Positions 52,631 through 61,516 of a DNA stretch of 64,000 nucleotides are shown here, piece after piece; position 1 is the stretch's first letter; each line of letters starts with the position of its first letter. The notes below the pieces were generated by a model. That model saw nothing but the letters and a program-made list of their open reading frames with translations. It had not been told where the DNA came from and made no database searches. Location: the NCBI RefSeq assembly GCF_003115855.1, contig NZ_KZ819075.1:186001-250000 (forward strand), in the 5' to 3' direction. Source of the DNA: Brenneria corticis. GTDB lineage: Bacteria; Pseudomonadota; Gammaproteobacteria; Enterobacterales; Enterobacteriaceae. Made by a program: the position numbers and the translations under genes.

Positions 52631-54544
52631 TTATCCTTTCAATAACGTCAACACCGTTTGCGGCACTTGATTAGCTTGGGTTAATAACGAAGACGACGCC
52701 TGTAGTAATATTTGTGCGCGAGTCATATTGGCAATCTCGACGGCATAATCCGCATCTTCTATTCGGGAACGAGAAGTTGCCAGATTTATACTGGTCTGGG
52801 TATTGCTCCGAATCAGCGACTGTAGTCGATTCTCTAGCGCCCCCAGTTCACCCCGTTTGGCATCAACCCGAGAAATGGCCTGGTCGATAACGGCCAGAGG
52901 ATCGGGTGGATTGCGCAGGCGTTGCGCCACATCGGCTTCACGCAGCGTCAATATAGAGCGGTTATTTTCGACGTTAGTCGAAACGGAATACGAGAGCGGG
53001 TAATACAACACGACTTCCGCCGCACCATTAACGGTTTGCAGCATGTATTGACCATTCTGATTGCGAATGACCTTAGCCGTTTTATAAGCACCGTCACCAT
53101 TAACATATTCACCAATGTGAAAAATATAATCACCGTTCTCGTCAGAACGCATCACATCAGTAGAGGTTCCGCCGGCAAGCTCCACATAATTGACCTGAAC
53201 ATTGTTATTCTCAGGGTCAAGATGCGCCACGGATGAACCGCTGACATAGGGTTGGTCGCTTACTGAAATCACCTGGCTGCGATCCGATGTCACGGCAATC
53301 GAATTCTGGGCACCGCCGGTTTTAATAGTGACATCGGCGCGATAATAAGCATATTGCCCGGCGCTGATCTGCTCCTCGACGTAGTAATACCCGCCCAGAT
53401 GAACCAATTCCATGTTGGCATTGCTGGTTTCATCTGTTCCATCCAGCGTAAGGCTATAGTCGGCGCTGGCTTTGGATACAGAAGGCGCATACTCCAGCGC
53501 GCTGGATATGCCGCCAGGCATATCAGCCTGCGCCACACGCGTATTCGATACCGCCTGCGCCGCGATCTTATGCCGATCGCCATAAACCGTCAGTTCGGCT
53601 TCATAGTAATACGTCCCGCCATTGTACTGATGCTGGATCCAGTATTTACCGCCAGAGCGGACGATACCGGGTTGAGTCAGAGATAACGGATCGCCATTGC
53701 TATTCAGATAGCTTCTGCTGGAGATCGATTCACTGGCCGTGTTACTAACGACGGCGCTGCTGACGCCCAAGCGTACATTATTCAGCAAGGTATCGGTATC
53801 GTGGGATGCGCTGATCGACACATTCATCAGTCTTCCACCCAAGCCATCCAGTTGCACCACGTCCCGACTACCGCCGCGTGAGGGCGTTACCAGATTGGGG
53901 TTGTTATCCGAGGGGACATACGCCACCGTCGTATAGGTCGCGTCGTCCAGATTAATGCGGTTGGATGTTCCCGTCAGCGAAGAAACCAGCATAACCCTGC
54001 CCGGCGTTCCCTGAACCGTCATGTCGAGCAACCCCAGTTCCTGTACGCTGAATCCGGGCGGCCCCAGATCAATATCCAGCGTTTCATGATCGTGGGCGCC
54101 AACCTGCAGCGACTTGGTGCCGCCATTACCGTCCAATAGCGGAATACCATTGAAAGAGGCCCACTGATTCAGGCGGTCAATCTCTTTAAGATTCAGATTG
54201 ATTTCGGCCTGAATGCTGTCGCCGGTTTCACCTGCATAGGTGTCGTTCAATCCCTGAACGGTCAGTTCACGGACCCGTTGCAGGCGATTATTGATTTCAT
54301 CCAGAACGCCTTGTGCCGTCTGGGATAATGAAATACCGTCATTGGCGTTGCCCGCGGCCTGGCTCAGCCCTTTAATATTGGCGGTGAGACGATTGGCGAT
54401 CGCCTGCCCGGCGGCATCGTCTTTAGCGCCGTTGATACGCAACCCGGAGGAAAGTCGTGCAATAGCGGAACTCAGAGAGGACGTCGTCTTGTTGCCGTGT
54501 TTTTGAACCGTAAGAGAAAAAAGATTGGTATTGATAACCGCCAT
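52631..54544 (-). CDS. Large flagellin with an extended central domain
   Basis: This 637-residue flagellin begins MAVINTNLFSLTVQ. The D0/D1 N-terminal part (to about residue 160) has the signature LSSGLRINGAKDDAAGQAIA and ANDGISLSQTAQGVLDEINN. The D1/D0 C-terminal part (about 545-637) has SRIEDADYAVEIANMTRAQIL and ends QANQVPQTVLTLLKG. The middle (about 180-545) is much larger than in the other flagellin and carries repeats of a beta-rich module with GGKYWIQ, YYYEAELTVYGD, YYVEEQISAGQYAYYRADVT and NGDYIFHIG motifs. A sigma-28 promoter lies 47 bp upstream. It is presumably a second filament subunit, exported and assembled outside the cell. Confidence 0.93.
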   Translation of the reverse strand: MAVINTNLFSLTVQKHGNKTTSSLSSAIARLSSGLRINGAKDDAAGQAIANRLTANIKGLSQAAGNANDGISLSQTAQGVLDEINNRLQRVRELTVQGLNDTYAGETGDSIQAEINLNLKEIDRLNQWASFNGIPLLDGNGGTKSLQVGAHDHETLDIDLGPPGFSVQELGLLDMTVQGTPGRVMLVSSLTGTSNRINLDDATYTTVAYVPSDNNPNLVTPSRGGSRDVVQLDGLGGRLMNVSISASHDTDTLLNNVRLGVSSAVVSNTASESISSRSYLNSNGDPLSLTQPGIVRSGGKYWIQHQYNGGTYYYEAELTVYGDRHKIAAQAVSNTRVAQADMPGGISSALEYAPSVSKASADYSLTLDGTDETSNANMELVHLGGYYYVEEQISAGQYAYYRADVTIKTGGAQNSIAVTSDRSQVISVSDQPYVSGSSVAHLDPENNNVQVNYVELAGGTSTDVMRSDENGDYIFHIGEYVNGDGAYKTAKVIRNQNGQYMLQTVNGAAEVVLYYPLSYSVSTNVENNRSILTLREADVAQRLRNPPDPLAVIDQAISRVDAKRGELGALENRLQSLIRSNTQTSINLATSRSRIEDADYAVEIANMTRAQILLQASSSLLTQANQVPQTVLTLLKG

Positions 54545-54590
54545 CGGGGCCACCTTGCTCAATTTTTTATTTTAGGTAAATCTCTTTCCT

Positions 54591-54617
54591 TCATCGGCAC
54601 AGGGGAAGGAAACTTTA
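54591..54617 (-). promoter_or_regulatory. Sigma-28 promoter of the large flagellin gene
   Basis: Minus strand reads TAAAGTTT, 11 nt, GCCGATGA. The -35 is perfect, the -10 has seven of eight matches, and the spacing is exact. Confidence 0.9.
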
Positions 54618-54683
54618 GAAAAATTAACATTGAAAACCCTACAAAAAAATAGGTTCGTATTTTGAGGGCGCATATACTATTTA

Positions 54684-55856
54684 TCAGTCGCTCCCAAAAA
54701 TATCTCGCGTATAAACCTTTTCTATCACATCGTTTAAATCAGTAGACATTCTATTTGCCAGAATAACATCTGAGCTTCTTTTAAATTCCAATAAATCATT
54801 AATCACCGGGGAGTGAAAAAAATCGGTCTCCAGCATCGCTGGTTCATAAACAATAACACGAATACCCTTTGCTTTTATCCGTTTCATTATCCCCTGAATA
54901 GCAGAAGCTCTGAAATTATCAGATTCAGCTTTCATCACCAGTCGGTAAATGCCGACGACGCTCGGATTCATTTTTATTATTGATTCCGCAATAAAATCTT
55001 TACGTGTACTATTAGCTGCTACAATAGCCTGAATGATGTTATTCGGAACGCTGGCATAATTCGCTAATAATTGCTTTGTGTCTTTGGGAAGGCAATAGCC
55101 ACCATAACCGAATGAAGGATTATTATAGTGATTGCCAATTCTTGGATCTAGGCCTACTCCCTCAATGATCTGCCTGCTTTGCAGGCCTAAAGACTGAGCA
55201 TAAGTATCTAACTCATTAAAATAAGCAATTCGCATTGCCAAATAAGTATTCGAAAATAATTTAATCGCTTCTGCTTCTGTGGATTCGGTGAATAAAACAG
55301 GAACATCTTTTTTAACTGCTCCCTGTAATAATAACTTCGCAAACTGCTCAGCACGCTCGGAACGTTCACCCACCACAATGCGTGATGGATAAAGGTTGTC
55401 GTAAAGGGCTTTCCCTTCTCTTAAAAATTCAGGTGAAAATATGATATTATCCGTATTGAATTTACTTTTTATTTCCTGCGTATAACCAACCGGTACCGTT
55501 GACTTAATCACCATCACCGCATGGGGATTGAAAGACAGCACCTGCCGTATCACTGATTCGACAGAATCCGTATTGAAATGATTTGTTTTCGGATCATAAT
55601 CAGTAGGCGTGGCGATAATAATAAAATCTGCGTCTTGATATGCGGTTGACGCATCCAACGTTGCTTTGAAATTCAATGCCTTATGATGAATGAAATCTTC
55701 AATCTCTTTATCAACGATAGGAGACACTTTATCATTCAACATTGCAACCTTTGCAGCTACAACATCGACAGCAACAACTTCATTATGCTGAGCCAAAAGC
55801 ATCGCATTGGACAATCCAACATACCCTGTTCCGGCAATGGCTATTTTCACTAACAT
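54684..55856 (-). CDS. ugd: UDP-glucose 6-dehydrogenase
   Basis: The 390-residue enzyme oxidises UDP-glucose to UDP-glucuronate with NAD. It has the dinucleotide motif GTGYVGLSNAMLLAQ, ATPTDYDPKTN, the segment SPEFLREGKALYDNLYPSRIVVGERSER, and the catalytic Cys in FGYGGYCLPKDTKQLLAN. The end YTRDIFGSD matches E. coli Ugd. It lies in the flagellar locus rather than in an LPS or capsule locus. It is on the same strand as the acyltransferase upstream, with a 163-bp gap, and could supply a sugar acid for flagellin modification. A second ugd elsewhere is likely in an organism of this kind. Confidence 0.94.
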   Translation of the reverse strand: MLVKIAIAGTGYVGLSNAMLLAQHNEVVAVDVVAAKVAMLNDKVSPIVDKEIEDFIHHKALNFKATLDASTAYQDADFIIIATPTDYDPKTNHFNTDSVESVIRQVLSFNPHAVMVIKSTVPVGYTQEIKSKFNTDNIIFSPEFLREGKALYDNLYPSRIVVGERSERAEQFAKLLLQGAVKKDVPVLFTESTEAEAIKLFSNTYLAMRIAYFNELDTYAQSLGLQSRQIIEGVGLDPRIGNHYNNPSFGYGGYCLPKDTKQLLANYASVPNNIIQAIVAANSTRKDFIAESIIKMNPSVVGIYRLVMKAESDNFRASAIQGIMKRIKAKGIRVIVYEPAMLETDFFHSPVINDLLEFKRSSDVILANRMSTDLNDVIEKVYTRDIFGSD

Positions 55857-56019
55857 TCACCCTATATCATAAAAGATCCGAGAGAGAACAACCTAGCTCC
55901 TGTCTTACGATGAATTTATCTTATATAATCCCTTTATTCGAGAGGGTATGATACTAACAAAAATATAAATACATCCATACAAGAAATGATATTATTATTT
56001 TTGGTTATTTTTATAAAAA

Positions 56020-56517
56020 TCAGTCCTCAAAGTTAATTTTTCTGATTGGAACGACTGGTGTTCCAGAATAGATCCATCCTGATTCCACATTACCAAAAAA
56101 AAGTGAATTTGCAGAAATAACCGCATGTGCACCAATACGTGCAGGACCGATAACCGTTACTCCTGATGCCAACCAAACTCCAGTTTCAACTACAATATCT
56201 CTATGAGATTCAGCAGGCACATTTTTTATTCTACTCATTCCTCGTTTTTTATAGTTATGTGTCCCAGTCAATAATGACACATTATGGCCAACCAGAACAT
56301 CTGGTTCAATTGTTACCGTACCACAACGTGTGTTAATTAATATATTACAACAATTAATCGTATTCTTATTGATGAAGCGTGCTGGATTGCCCCATATTCG
56401 GGGCTGGTTAAGCTGAAATTGAGTAATTGCTGGCGTTAACACTCTCGCCAAACTTTCCAATGGTAGATACTTGAGAAGAAATGGCCAGAGGTTTTTTGCA
56501 AGATCGTCAAATGACAT
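56020..56517 (-). CDS. Hexapeptide-repeat (left-handed beta-helix) acyltransferase
   Basis: The 165-residue protein shows hexapeptide-type repeats: NTRCGTVTIEPDVLVGHNVSLLTGTHNY, IVVETGVWLASGVTVIGPARIGAHAVISANSLF and VESGWIYSGTPVVPIRKI. The His of GTHNY is the likely base for O-acetyl transfer. It resembles sugar O-acetyltransferases of the WcaF/WbbJ/maltose acetyltransferase group. It begins 2 bp after the fusion glycosyltransferase stop, so the two are translationally linked. The acceptor may be the flagellin-linked sugar. Confidence 0.85.
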   Translation of the reverse strand: MSFDDLAKNLWPFLLKYLPLESLARVLTPAITQFQLNQPRIWGNPARFINKNTINCCNILINTRCGTVTIEPDVLVGHNVSLLTGTHNYKKRGMSRIKNVPAESHRDIVVETGVWLASGVTVIGPARIGAHAVISANSLFFGNVESGWIYSGTPVVPIRKINFED

Positions 56518-56519
56518 AA

Positions 56520-59500
56520 TTAATTATCTCCTCTAATACTATTTATTGAAATAATTTTCTCAGCCAAATCCAGACTACCATATGACTCACGTAAAATAGT
56601 CGCCATTTTTTTTAACTGCACTGATGTCAGGCTATCAAGCTTGTTTATATCACGAATGTAAACGGCATCAGCCGTTGTCAACTGATTTAATCCTTGATGA
56701 ATCTGATTGTTTAAAACATAGGGTGCATATAAGCGACGACGTTCCTCCAGCAATGTGTGCAGCATGAAACCATGTGCTCGCATCCATTGATCAATTTCAG
56801 CAAAGAGAGGCTGGTCTTCATAAAGCTGTATAAAATTAACCTCAGTCTGGATAACGAGAGTATCCCTCAATTTTTCTTCTGCATTCACGAAAACATTTAA
56901 CTCTCCACCCTGAATATCAATTTTTAACCAATCAATCCCTTCTATTTCATCTATATCGTTCAATTTGACTGTGCGTAAGCGTTCCTTGCGAAGCACCTCT
57001 GCCCACACAGGATATCCCTGAAAGTGATTCAATACCGTAAAATTAGGCTTCAATGTTGATGTCATACCTGAAGCTCTGCAAATATACAGTATAACCTCTT
57101 CGCCAGATCCTACTGCGTGAGGTAAATAATGCTCATGAGGGCCTTTTTTCAGATTAAGTTTATTCAGCGCCTCCTGTTGTGGTTCAAATCCAATTAAATC
57201 AACTTCCCCTGAAACAAGCAAACTCTTATATGGCGGATCGCCATCAATTGGATTGGCCCCAATATCGACTACTCGAATACGTGAGGATTTCGACTTATGA
57301 GATAGAGTCGCAAAAGGTGCTTCTATGGGAGTAGTTGGCTCTTCAAGTCCCATAATAAAAGCCTCCGGTGCGGATTGGTATCTTGATAATTCTACTTCAT
57401 CATGAGGACAATCGCGTTCATTTTTTTTATCTCGCAAGTTTAATTCTTCAAGATAAATTTCGGCCCTTTCTTCAGAACCCATTGCCAGTATGGAATAAGT
57501 CAGATCGTGAATACCGTAGACGGTATGCAGAATAAAGGCCAACTTTTCACGCTGATCTGAAGAAAATGATTTTAGACGAGCATCATCTGGTACATATACC
57601 GCGATAGCAGAAATCATTTTTGATGACGTCAGCGTTTTCTGCTCATCAATCGTAATAGCCTGAGCATATTCAATATTTTTCAGCGTATTGAAAACAAAAC
57701 CATAATTCGTCAACAGCGCGGTAATATCACCGAACAGTAGTTGATCCTGATGCGTTTGTGTAAAGGTGATACGCACCTGAACAGCAAGGCAGTCCGACAG
57801 AATACGCTCACCATGAGCAATGGCTTTTCTGATATCATAGCGGCTATCCAAAATAAGCCAGTCCAGATGATCCAGACCATGGATATGATCGAGCTTTGAC
57901 GTTTGCGCAACTATCTCAGCAAGCACTTGTTTCCCAGGAACCTTTTCTTGTAGTTCTCCATTTATTGTTAATGGTTTCAGATCACTACTGTATTCAGGGG
58001 CAAGACACATATAGACAGGCGTCGGATTACCGTCACCCAAGCCATGTAATTTGATGTGCTGTATGGATTTTTTACGAAGCGGCAAATGTTTTTCTCCAAC
58101 CGCGCCGATGATATCCATGATAACAAAGTGGAAAGCGTCGGTTGCGGTTAACTTAATAAAATTTGAACCGGTAACCATGCCGCAGCCATTATCAATGGTA
58201 ATAACTTTGCCAGGCAGTTGGAAACTGAAGCCGTCCGATACGCTATTATTACCCAGAGCAATCACATCGACAGGGTGCTGCAATGTAACTGGCTGATTAT
58301 CATCATGGAAATAAGGCGCAAAATCACTACTCAGCGTCAATGCCTCTGGCGCTTTCCCTTCACAATAACGCTGCCATATTGCGCGCATGGCATCAGAGAA
58401 ATGTTTGGCAAAACGTTTACCGTCACAGACGGGAGACGAAAGTAATATATCTCGCAGGTGCTGACGAATAACGCTTAAACTATCTAAATCATTCGCGATA
58501 CCTACGGTGATATTAATATATTGCTCCCAGTCATTGGCGACCAGTTCCGGCATACCGGCATTAACCAAGTGAGAAGCGGAATGGCGACCGGCAAATGTCG
58601 GTCCAGGTAAAGTAACAACGGGTACGCCCATTGCCATCGCTTCACAAGTTGTCAGCCCGCCGGAATAAGGCCATGGGTCCAGGGCGATATCGACGTCGTT
58701 GTAGCTGGTCAACAATTCCCGATGCGGCGATGATCCTTCAATTCTAACGCGTTCACGGACAATGCCATGTTTTTCCAACGTGGCATAAATATGTTCACTC
58801 AATGACTGATTTTTATAGTTAAAACTTTTTAAAAATAACCGCGAATTCGGAACCGCGTGTAAAATAGTGGCCCATTGCGCTAGCAAGATATCATTTATTT
58901 TCGATGCGTTGTTAAAACAGCCGAATGTAATATATCCCTTGCTTGTCGCCGGCAGACCACTAATCGGTGGCAAATAATAAGGAGGATCATAACAGATATA
59001 GTCATCCGGCAGGCGAATCAACTTTTCAGTATATAAGGCATCCACTCCTAGCGGCGTTTCTACATGGTCGCTTAACAGATAATCCATTGTTTCCAGACCG
59101 GTACTGCTAATCAACCCTCCCACCCACTTTATTTGAATCGGCGCGGGAGCCGCTAACAGAGTCAACATACGGCTATTTTCGTTATAGCCGCATAAATCGA
59201 ACAAAATATCGATCTCATCTTCGCGGATCATTTGCGCCAATACATCATCGGTAGTATCTGCAATCACTTTCCATTGAGTACAAACCTCTTGTATACGCAG
59301 TGTAATATGATCTTCTTTGTAGTTGGTGCTGTAGGCATAAAACTCGATTTGTGATTCAGGGATATGCGCCAGCCCTATAGTGATCATATTCCCCACTGGA
59401 TGAGAGCGAAAACCATCTGAAATCATGCCAATATGCAATCGCTTATTCGCTGTTTTATTGTTGGCGACCGCGCGGGAAACTTTTTCAGCAGGTTGGAACT

Positions 59501-60167
59501 TTGGCTGCCAAGCCTTGCACAGCGCCAAAATCTGTTCAACCGTTCTTTCGGGGTGATAGTGTGAACCGACAATGCGATTAAAAAAAGGCGTGGGATTATT
59601 TTTGGTAACGGCTTCGCCCTGTTGATATGCCGCATCCATCTCGTCAAAATAGCCGAGATCCTGTTTAAGCATTCCCAGATTGTTCCAATACAGCCAGTTA
59701 CCAGGATCCTCTTTTATCAATTCTTTGAAGATCTCCTCCGCCTGTTCATATTTTTTCAACTTCTGCAAAACCGTCGCCTGAATAGCCCGTAAAGGCCGCG
59801 ACTCTTCCTTCGGCACCCTTTTTAATACATCAGATAAGTATGTTTCCGCTTCTTCCACCCGTTCTCTGCGGTACAGCAGATCCGCCTTGGCATGCAAGGC
59901 TTCAACATACGATGGGTAAATTTTCAGTGCCTCGTCAATATAGCGCTCCGCTTCAAAAGAATTACCGAGCTTTTGCTGTGCTCTTCCTGCAATCACCAGT
60001 AGCAACGGATTTTGAGCATCTTTTTGCAACAATTCCGTCACTAACTGCAAAGTGTTTTCCGGCTGAGTTGAAAGCCACTCGGCCGCCAATTTGATTTTCT
60101 TATTCTTCACTGCAGAATGTGAGTTTTGCTTCTTGGCAACAACAGTTCTTGCGGACGACTTTTTCAT
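56520..60167 (-). CDS. TPR-OGT glycosyltransferase fused to tandem FkbM-like methyltransferase domains
   Basis: This 1215-residue protein has four parts. Residues 25-200 are TPR repeats (ALKIYPSYVEALHAKADLLY, WLYWNNLGMLKQDLGYFDEM). Residues 243-600 are a SPINDLY/OGT-like domain with IGMISDGFRSHPVGN, then LDPWPYSGGLTTCEAMAMG and VVTLPGPTFAGRHSASHLV. Residues 635-900 form a degenerate FkbM-like domain, and 960-1200 a canonical FkbM methyltransferase with RVVDIGANPIDGDPP, LIGFEPQ and DWLKIDIQGGELNVF. A Met at 60260 gives a longer form; MKKSSARTV is preferred. It overlaps no neighbour and starts 100 bp after the fliC terminator. The protein likely adds a sugar to flagellin Ser/Thr and methylates it. 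Cytoplasmic. Confidence 0.85.
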   Translation of the reverse strand: MKKSSARTVVAKKQNSHSAVKNKKIKLAAEWLSTQPENTLQLVTELLQKDAQNPLLLVIAGRAQQKLGNSFEAERYIDEALKIYPSYVEALHAKADLLYRRERVEEAETYLSDVLKRVPKEESRPLRAIQATVLQKLKKYEQAEEIFKELIKEDPGNWLYWNNLGMLKQDLGYFDEMDAAYQQGEAVTKNNPTPFFNRIVGSHYHPERTVEQILALCKAWQPKFQPAEKVSRAVANNKTANKRLHIGMISDGFRSHPVGNMITIGLAHIPESQIEFYAYSTNYKEDHITLRIQEVCTQWKVIADTTDDVLAQMIREDEIDILFDLCGYNENSRMLTLLAAPAPIQIKWVGGLISSTGLETMDYLLSDHVETPLGVDALYTEKLIRLPDDYICYDPPYYLPPISGLPATSKGYITFGCFNNASKINDILLAQWATILHAVPNSRLFLKSFNYKNQSLSEHIYATLEKHGIVRERVRIEGSSPHRELLTSYNDVDIALDPWPYSGGLTTCEAMAMGVPVVTLPGPTFAGRHSASHLVNAGMPELVANDWEQYINITVGIANDLDSLSVIRQHLRDILLSSPVCDGKRFAKHFSDAMRAIWQRYCEGKAPEALTLSSDFAPYFHDDNQPVTLQHPVDVIALGNNSVSDGFSFQLPGKVITIDNGCGMVTGSNFIKLTATDAFHFVIMDIIGAVGEKHLPLRKKSIQHIKLHGLGDGNPTPVYMCLAPEYSSDLKPLTINGELQEKVPGKQVLAEIVAQTSKLDHIHGLDHLDWLILDSRYDIRKAIAHGERILSDCLAVQVRITFTQTHQDQLLFGDITALLTNYGFVFNTLKNIEYAQAITIDEQKTLTSSKMISAIAVYVPDDARLKSFSSDQREKLAFILHTVYGIHDLTYSILAMGSEERAEIYLEELNLRDKKNERDCPHDEVELSRYQSAPEAFIMGLEEPTTPIEAPFATLSHKSKSSRIRVVDIGANPIDGDPPYKSLLVSGEVDLIGFEPQQEALNKLNLKKGPHEHYLPHAVGSGEEVILYICRASGMTSTLKPNFTVLNHFQGYPVWAEVLRKERLRTVKLNDIDEIEGIDWLKIDIQGGELNVFVNAEEKLRDTLVIQTEVNFIQLYEDQPLFAEIDQWMRAHGFMLHTLLEERRRLYAPYVLNNQIHQGLNQLTTADAVYIRDINKLDSLTSVQLKKMATILRESYGSLDLAEKIISINSIRGDN

Positions 60168-60267
60168 ATTGAGCGCTTCATCATAGGGATAACACTGGCA
60201 TACCACATCAGGATCTGATCCAGATATACCGGTCTGGAGAACTCCTAGTATAAAGAGCATAAATATA

Positions 60268-60296
60268 AATAGCGGGTATAAAACCCGCTATTTTTT
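60268..60296. terminator. Intrinsic terminator of the compact flagellin gene
   Basis: AATAGCGGGT and its complement ACCCGCTATT surround ATAAA. Six T follow on the plus strand, and ATTTATATTT follows on the minus strand. It lies 31 bp after the fliC stop, between fliC and the fusion gene, so the fusion gene needs its own promoter or read-through. Confidence 0.85.
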
Positions 60297-60326
60297 ACGC
60301 TATTTATTACGATTGATGCGATTAGA

Positions 60327-61229
60327 TTATTGCAGCAGAGACAGTACGCTTTGCGGAACCTGGTTCGCCTGCGACAGAACTGCAGTACCCGCCTGTTGCA
60401 GAATCTGGTTTTTGCTCATGTTGGAAACTTCCGTTGCCACATCAGCATCTTCAATACGGCTACGAGCAGACGTCAGGTTGGTTACCGTACTGTTCAGGTT
60501 GGTAACGGTAGATTCAAAACGGTTCTGAATCGCACCCAGACTGCTACGCAAGGAGTCAACCTGTGATATCGCTTTATCAATATCAGCTAACAGTCCAGAT
60601 GCGACTTTTGCCGTTGCTGCCGCAGTCCCAGTAGCTGCCGTGTATTCTGACAAAATACCAACGCCTGAGGCGGCACCAGTACCTGTGTAACCAGCTGTGA
60701 CAGCAGCCAAAGTGGTAGAACCAGCAAAAAGCGTAGAAGAATCGATTTTCTTCAGGCTAATATCAATTTTTTCATTATCGTTTGCGCCGACCTGAATACT
60801 CAGACTGGTAGTTTCAGACAGCACTTTCACGCCGTTAAACTGAGTCTGTGCGGAAACGCGGTTGATTTCTTTTACGCGGTCAACGATTTCATTGTTGATG
60901 GAAACCAGGTCATCCGCAGAGTTAGAGCCGTTGTTTGCCTGCACGGTCAGTTCACGAACACGTTGCAGGTTGTTGTTGATTTCGTTCAGCGCGCCTTCAG
61001 TGGTCTGCGCGATGGAGATACCGTCGTTGGCGTTACGGGCAGCCTGAGTCAGGCCTTTGATATTGGCGGTAAAGCGGTTAGCGATCGCCTGACCTGCAGC
61101 ATCGTCTTTGGCGCTGTTGATACGATAGCCAGAAGACAGACGTTCAATTGCCGTCCCCAGCGCGGACTGAGATTTGTTCAGGTTGTTTTGAGCTATCAGC
61201 GACAGGCTGTTAGTATTAATGACTGCCAT
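60327..61229 (-). CDS. fliC: Flagellin FliC (compact form)
   Basis: The 300-residue flagellin begins MAVINTNSLSLIAQNNLNKS and ends SQANQVPQSVLSLLQ. The D0/D1 segments (IERLSSGYRINSAKDDAAGQ, RNANDGISIAQTTEGALNEI and SRIEDADVATEVSNMSKNQ) are standard. The central part (about residues 165-215) is short, rich in Thr, Ser, Ala and Gly, and suited to O-glycosylation, without a D2/D3 domain. It is next to fliD in opposite orientation, and has a strong sigma-28 promoter. Confidence 0.96.
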   Translation of the reverse strand: MAVINTNSLSLIAQNNLNKSQSALGTAIERLSSGYRINSAKDDAAGQAIANRFTANIKGLTQAARNANDGISIAQTTEGALNEINNNLQRVRELTVQANNGSNSADDLVSINNEIVDRVKEINRVSAQTQFNGVKVLSETTSLSIQVGANDNEKIDISLKKIDSSTLFAGSTTLAAVTAGYTGTGAASGVGILSEYTAATGTAAATAKVASGLLADIDKAISQVDSLRSSLGAIQNRFESTVTNLNSTVTNLTSARSRIEDADVATEVSNMSKNQILQQAGTAVLSQANQVPQSVLSLLQ

Positions 61230-61305
61230 AATTATCTTCCTTATTGCAATTCAAGTCGGTTTAGGTTCGGGCTGTAGCCCACGGCTTTCATCACCGTCCT
61301 AACCT

Positions 61306-61332
61306 GTATCGGCACCCTTGAAAGAAGCTTTA
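61306..61332 (-). promoter_or_regulatory. Sigma-28 promoter of fliC
   Basis: Minus strand reads TAAAGCTT, 11 nt, GCCGATAC. It is 77 bp upstream of the fliC start, as in typical fliC promoters. Confidence 0.92.
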
Positions 61333-61451
61333 AAATTATTTTCAGAAAAAATTCCGTCAGACAATTTAATGCAGTACCGTTATTTAAATCGCCATAATGA
61401 TTGCATACACTGTATTTACTGCCTGTTTTTTCTTTTATGTGTGGGTGAACC

Positions 61452-61478
61452 TAAACTTTCCTCTTGTATTGCCGATAC
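61452..61478 (+). promoter_or_regulatory. Sigma-28 promoter of fliDST
   Basis: Plus strand reads TAAACTTT, 11 nt, GCCGATAC, 38 bp before the fliD start. Matches the FliA consensus with the right spacing. Confidence 0.92.
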
Positions 61479-61516
61479 CCTTTCCACGACATATGGAATA
61501 CTTTTAAGGAAGCATA

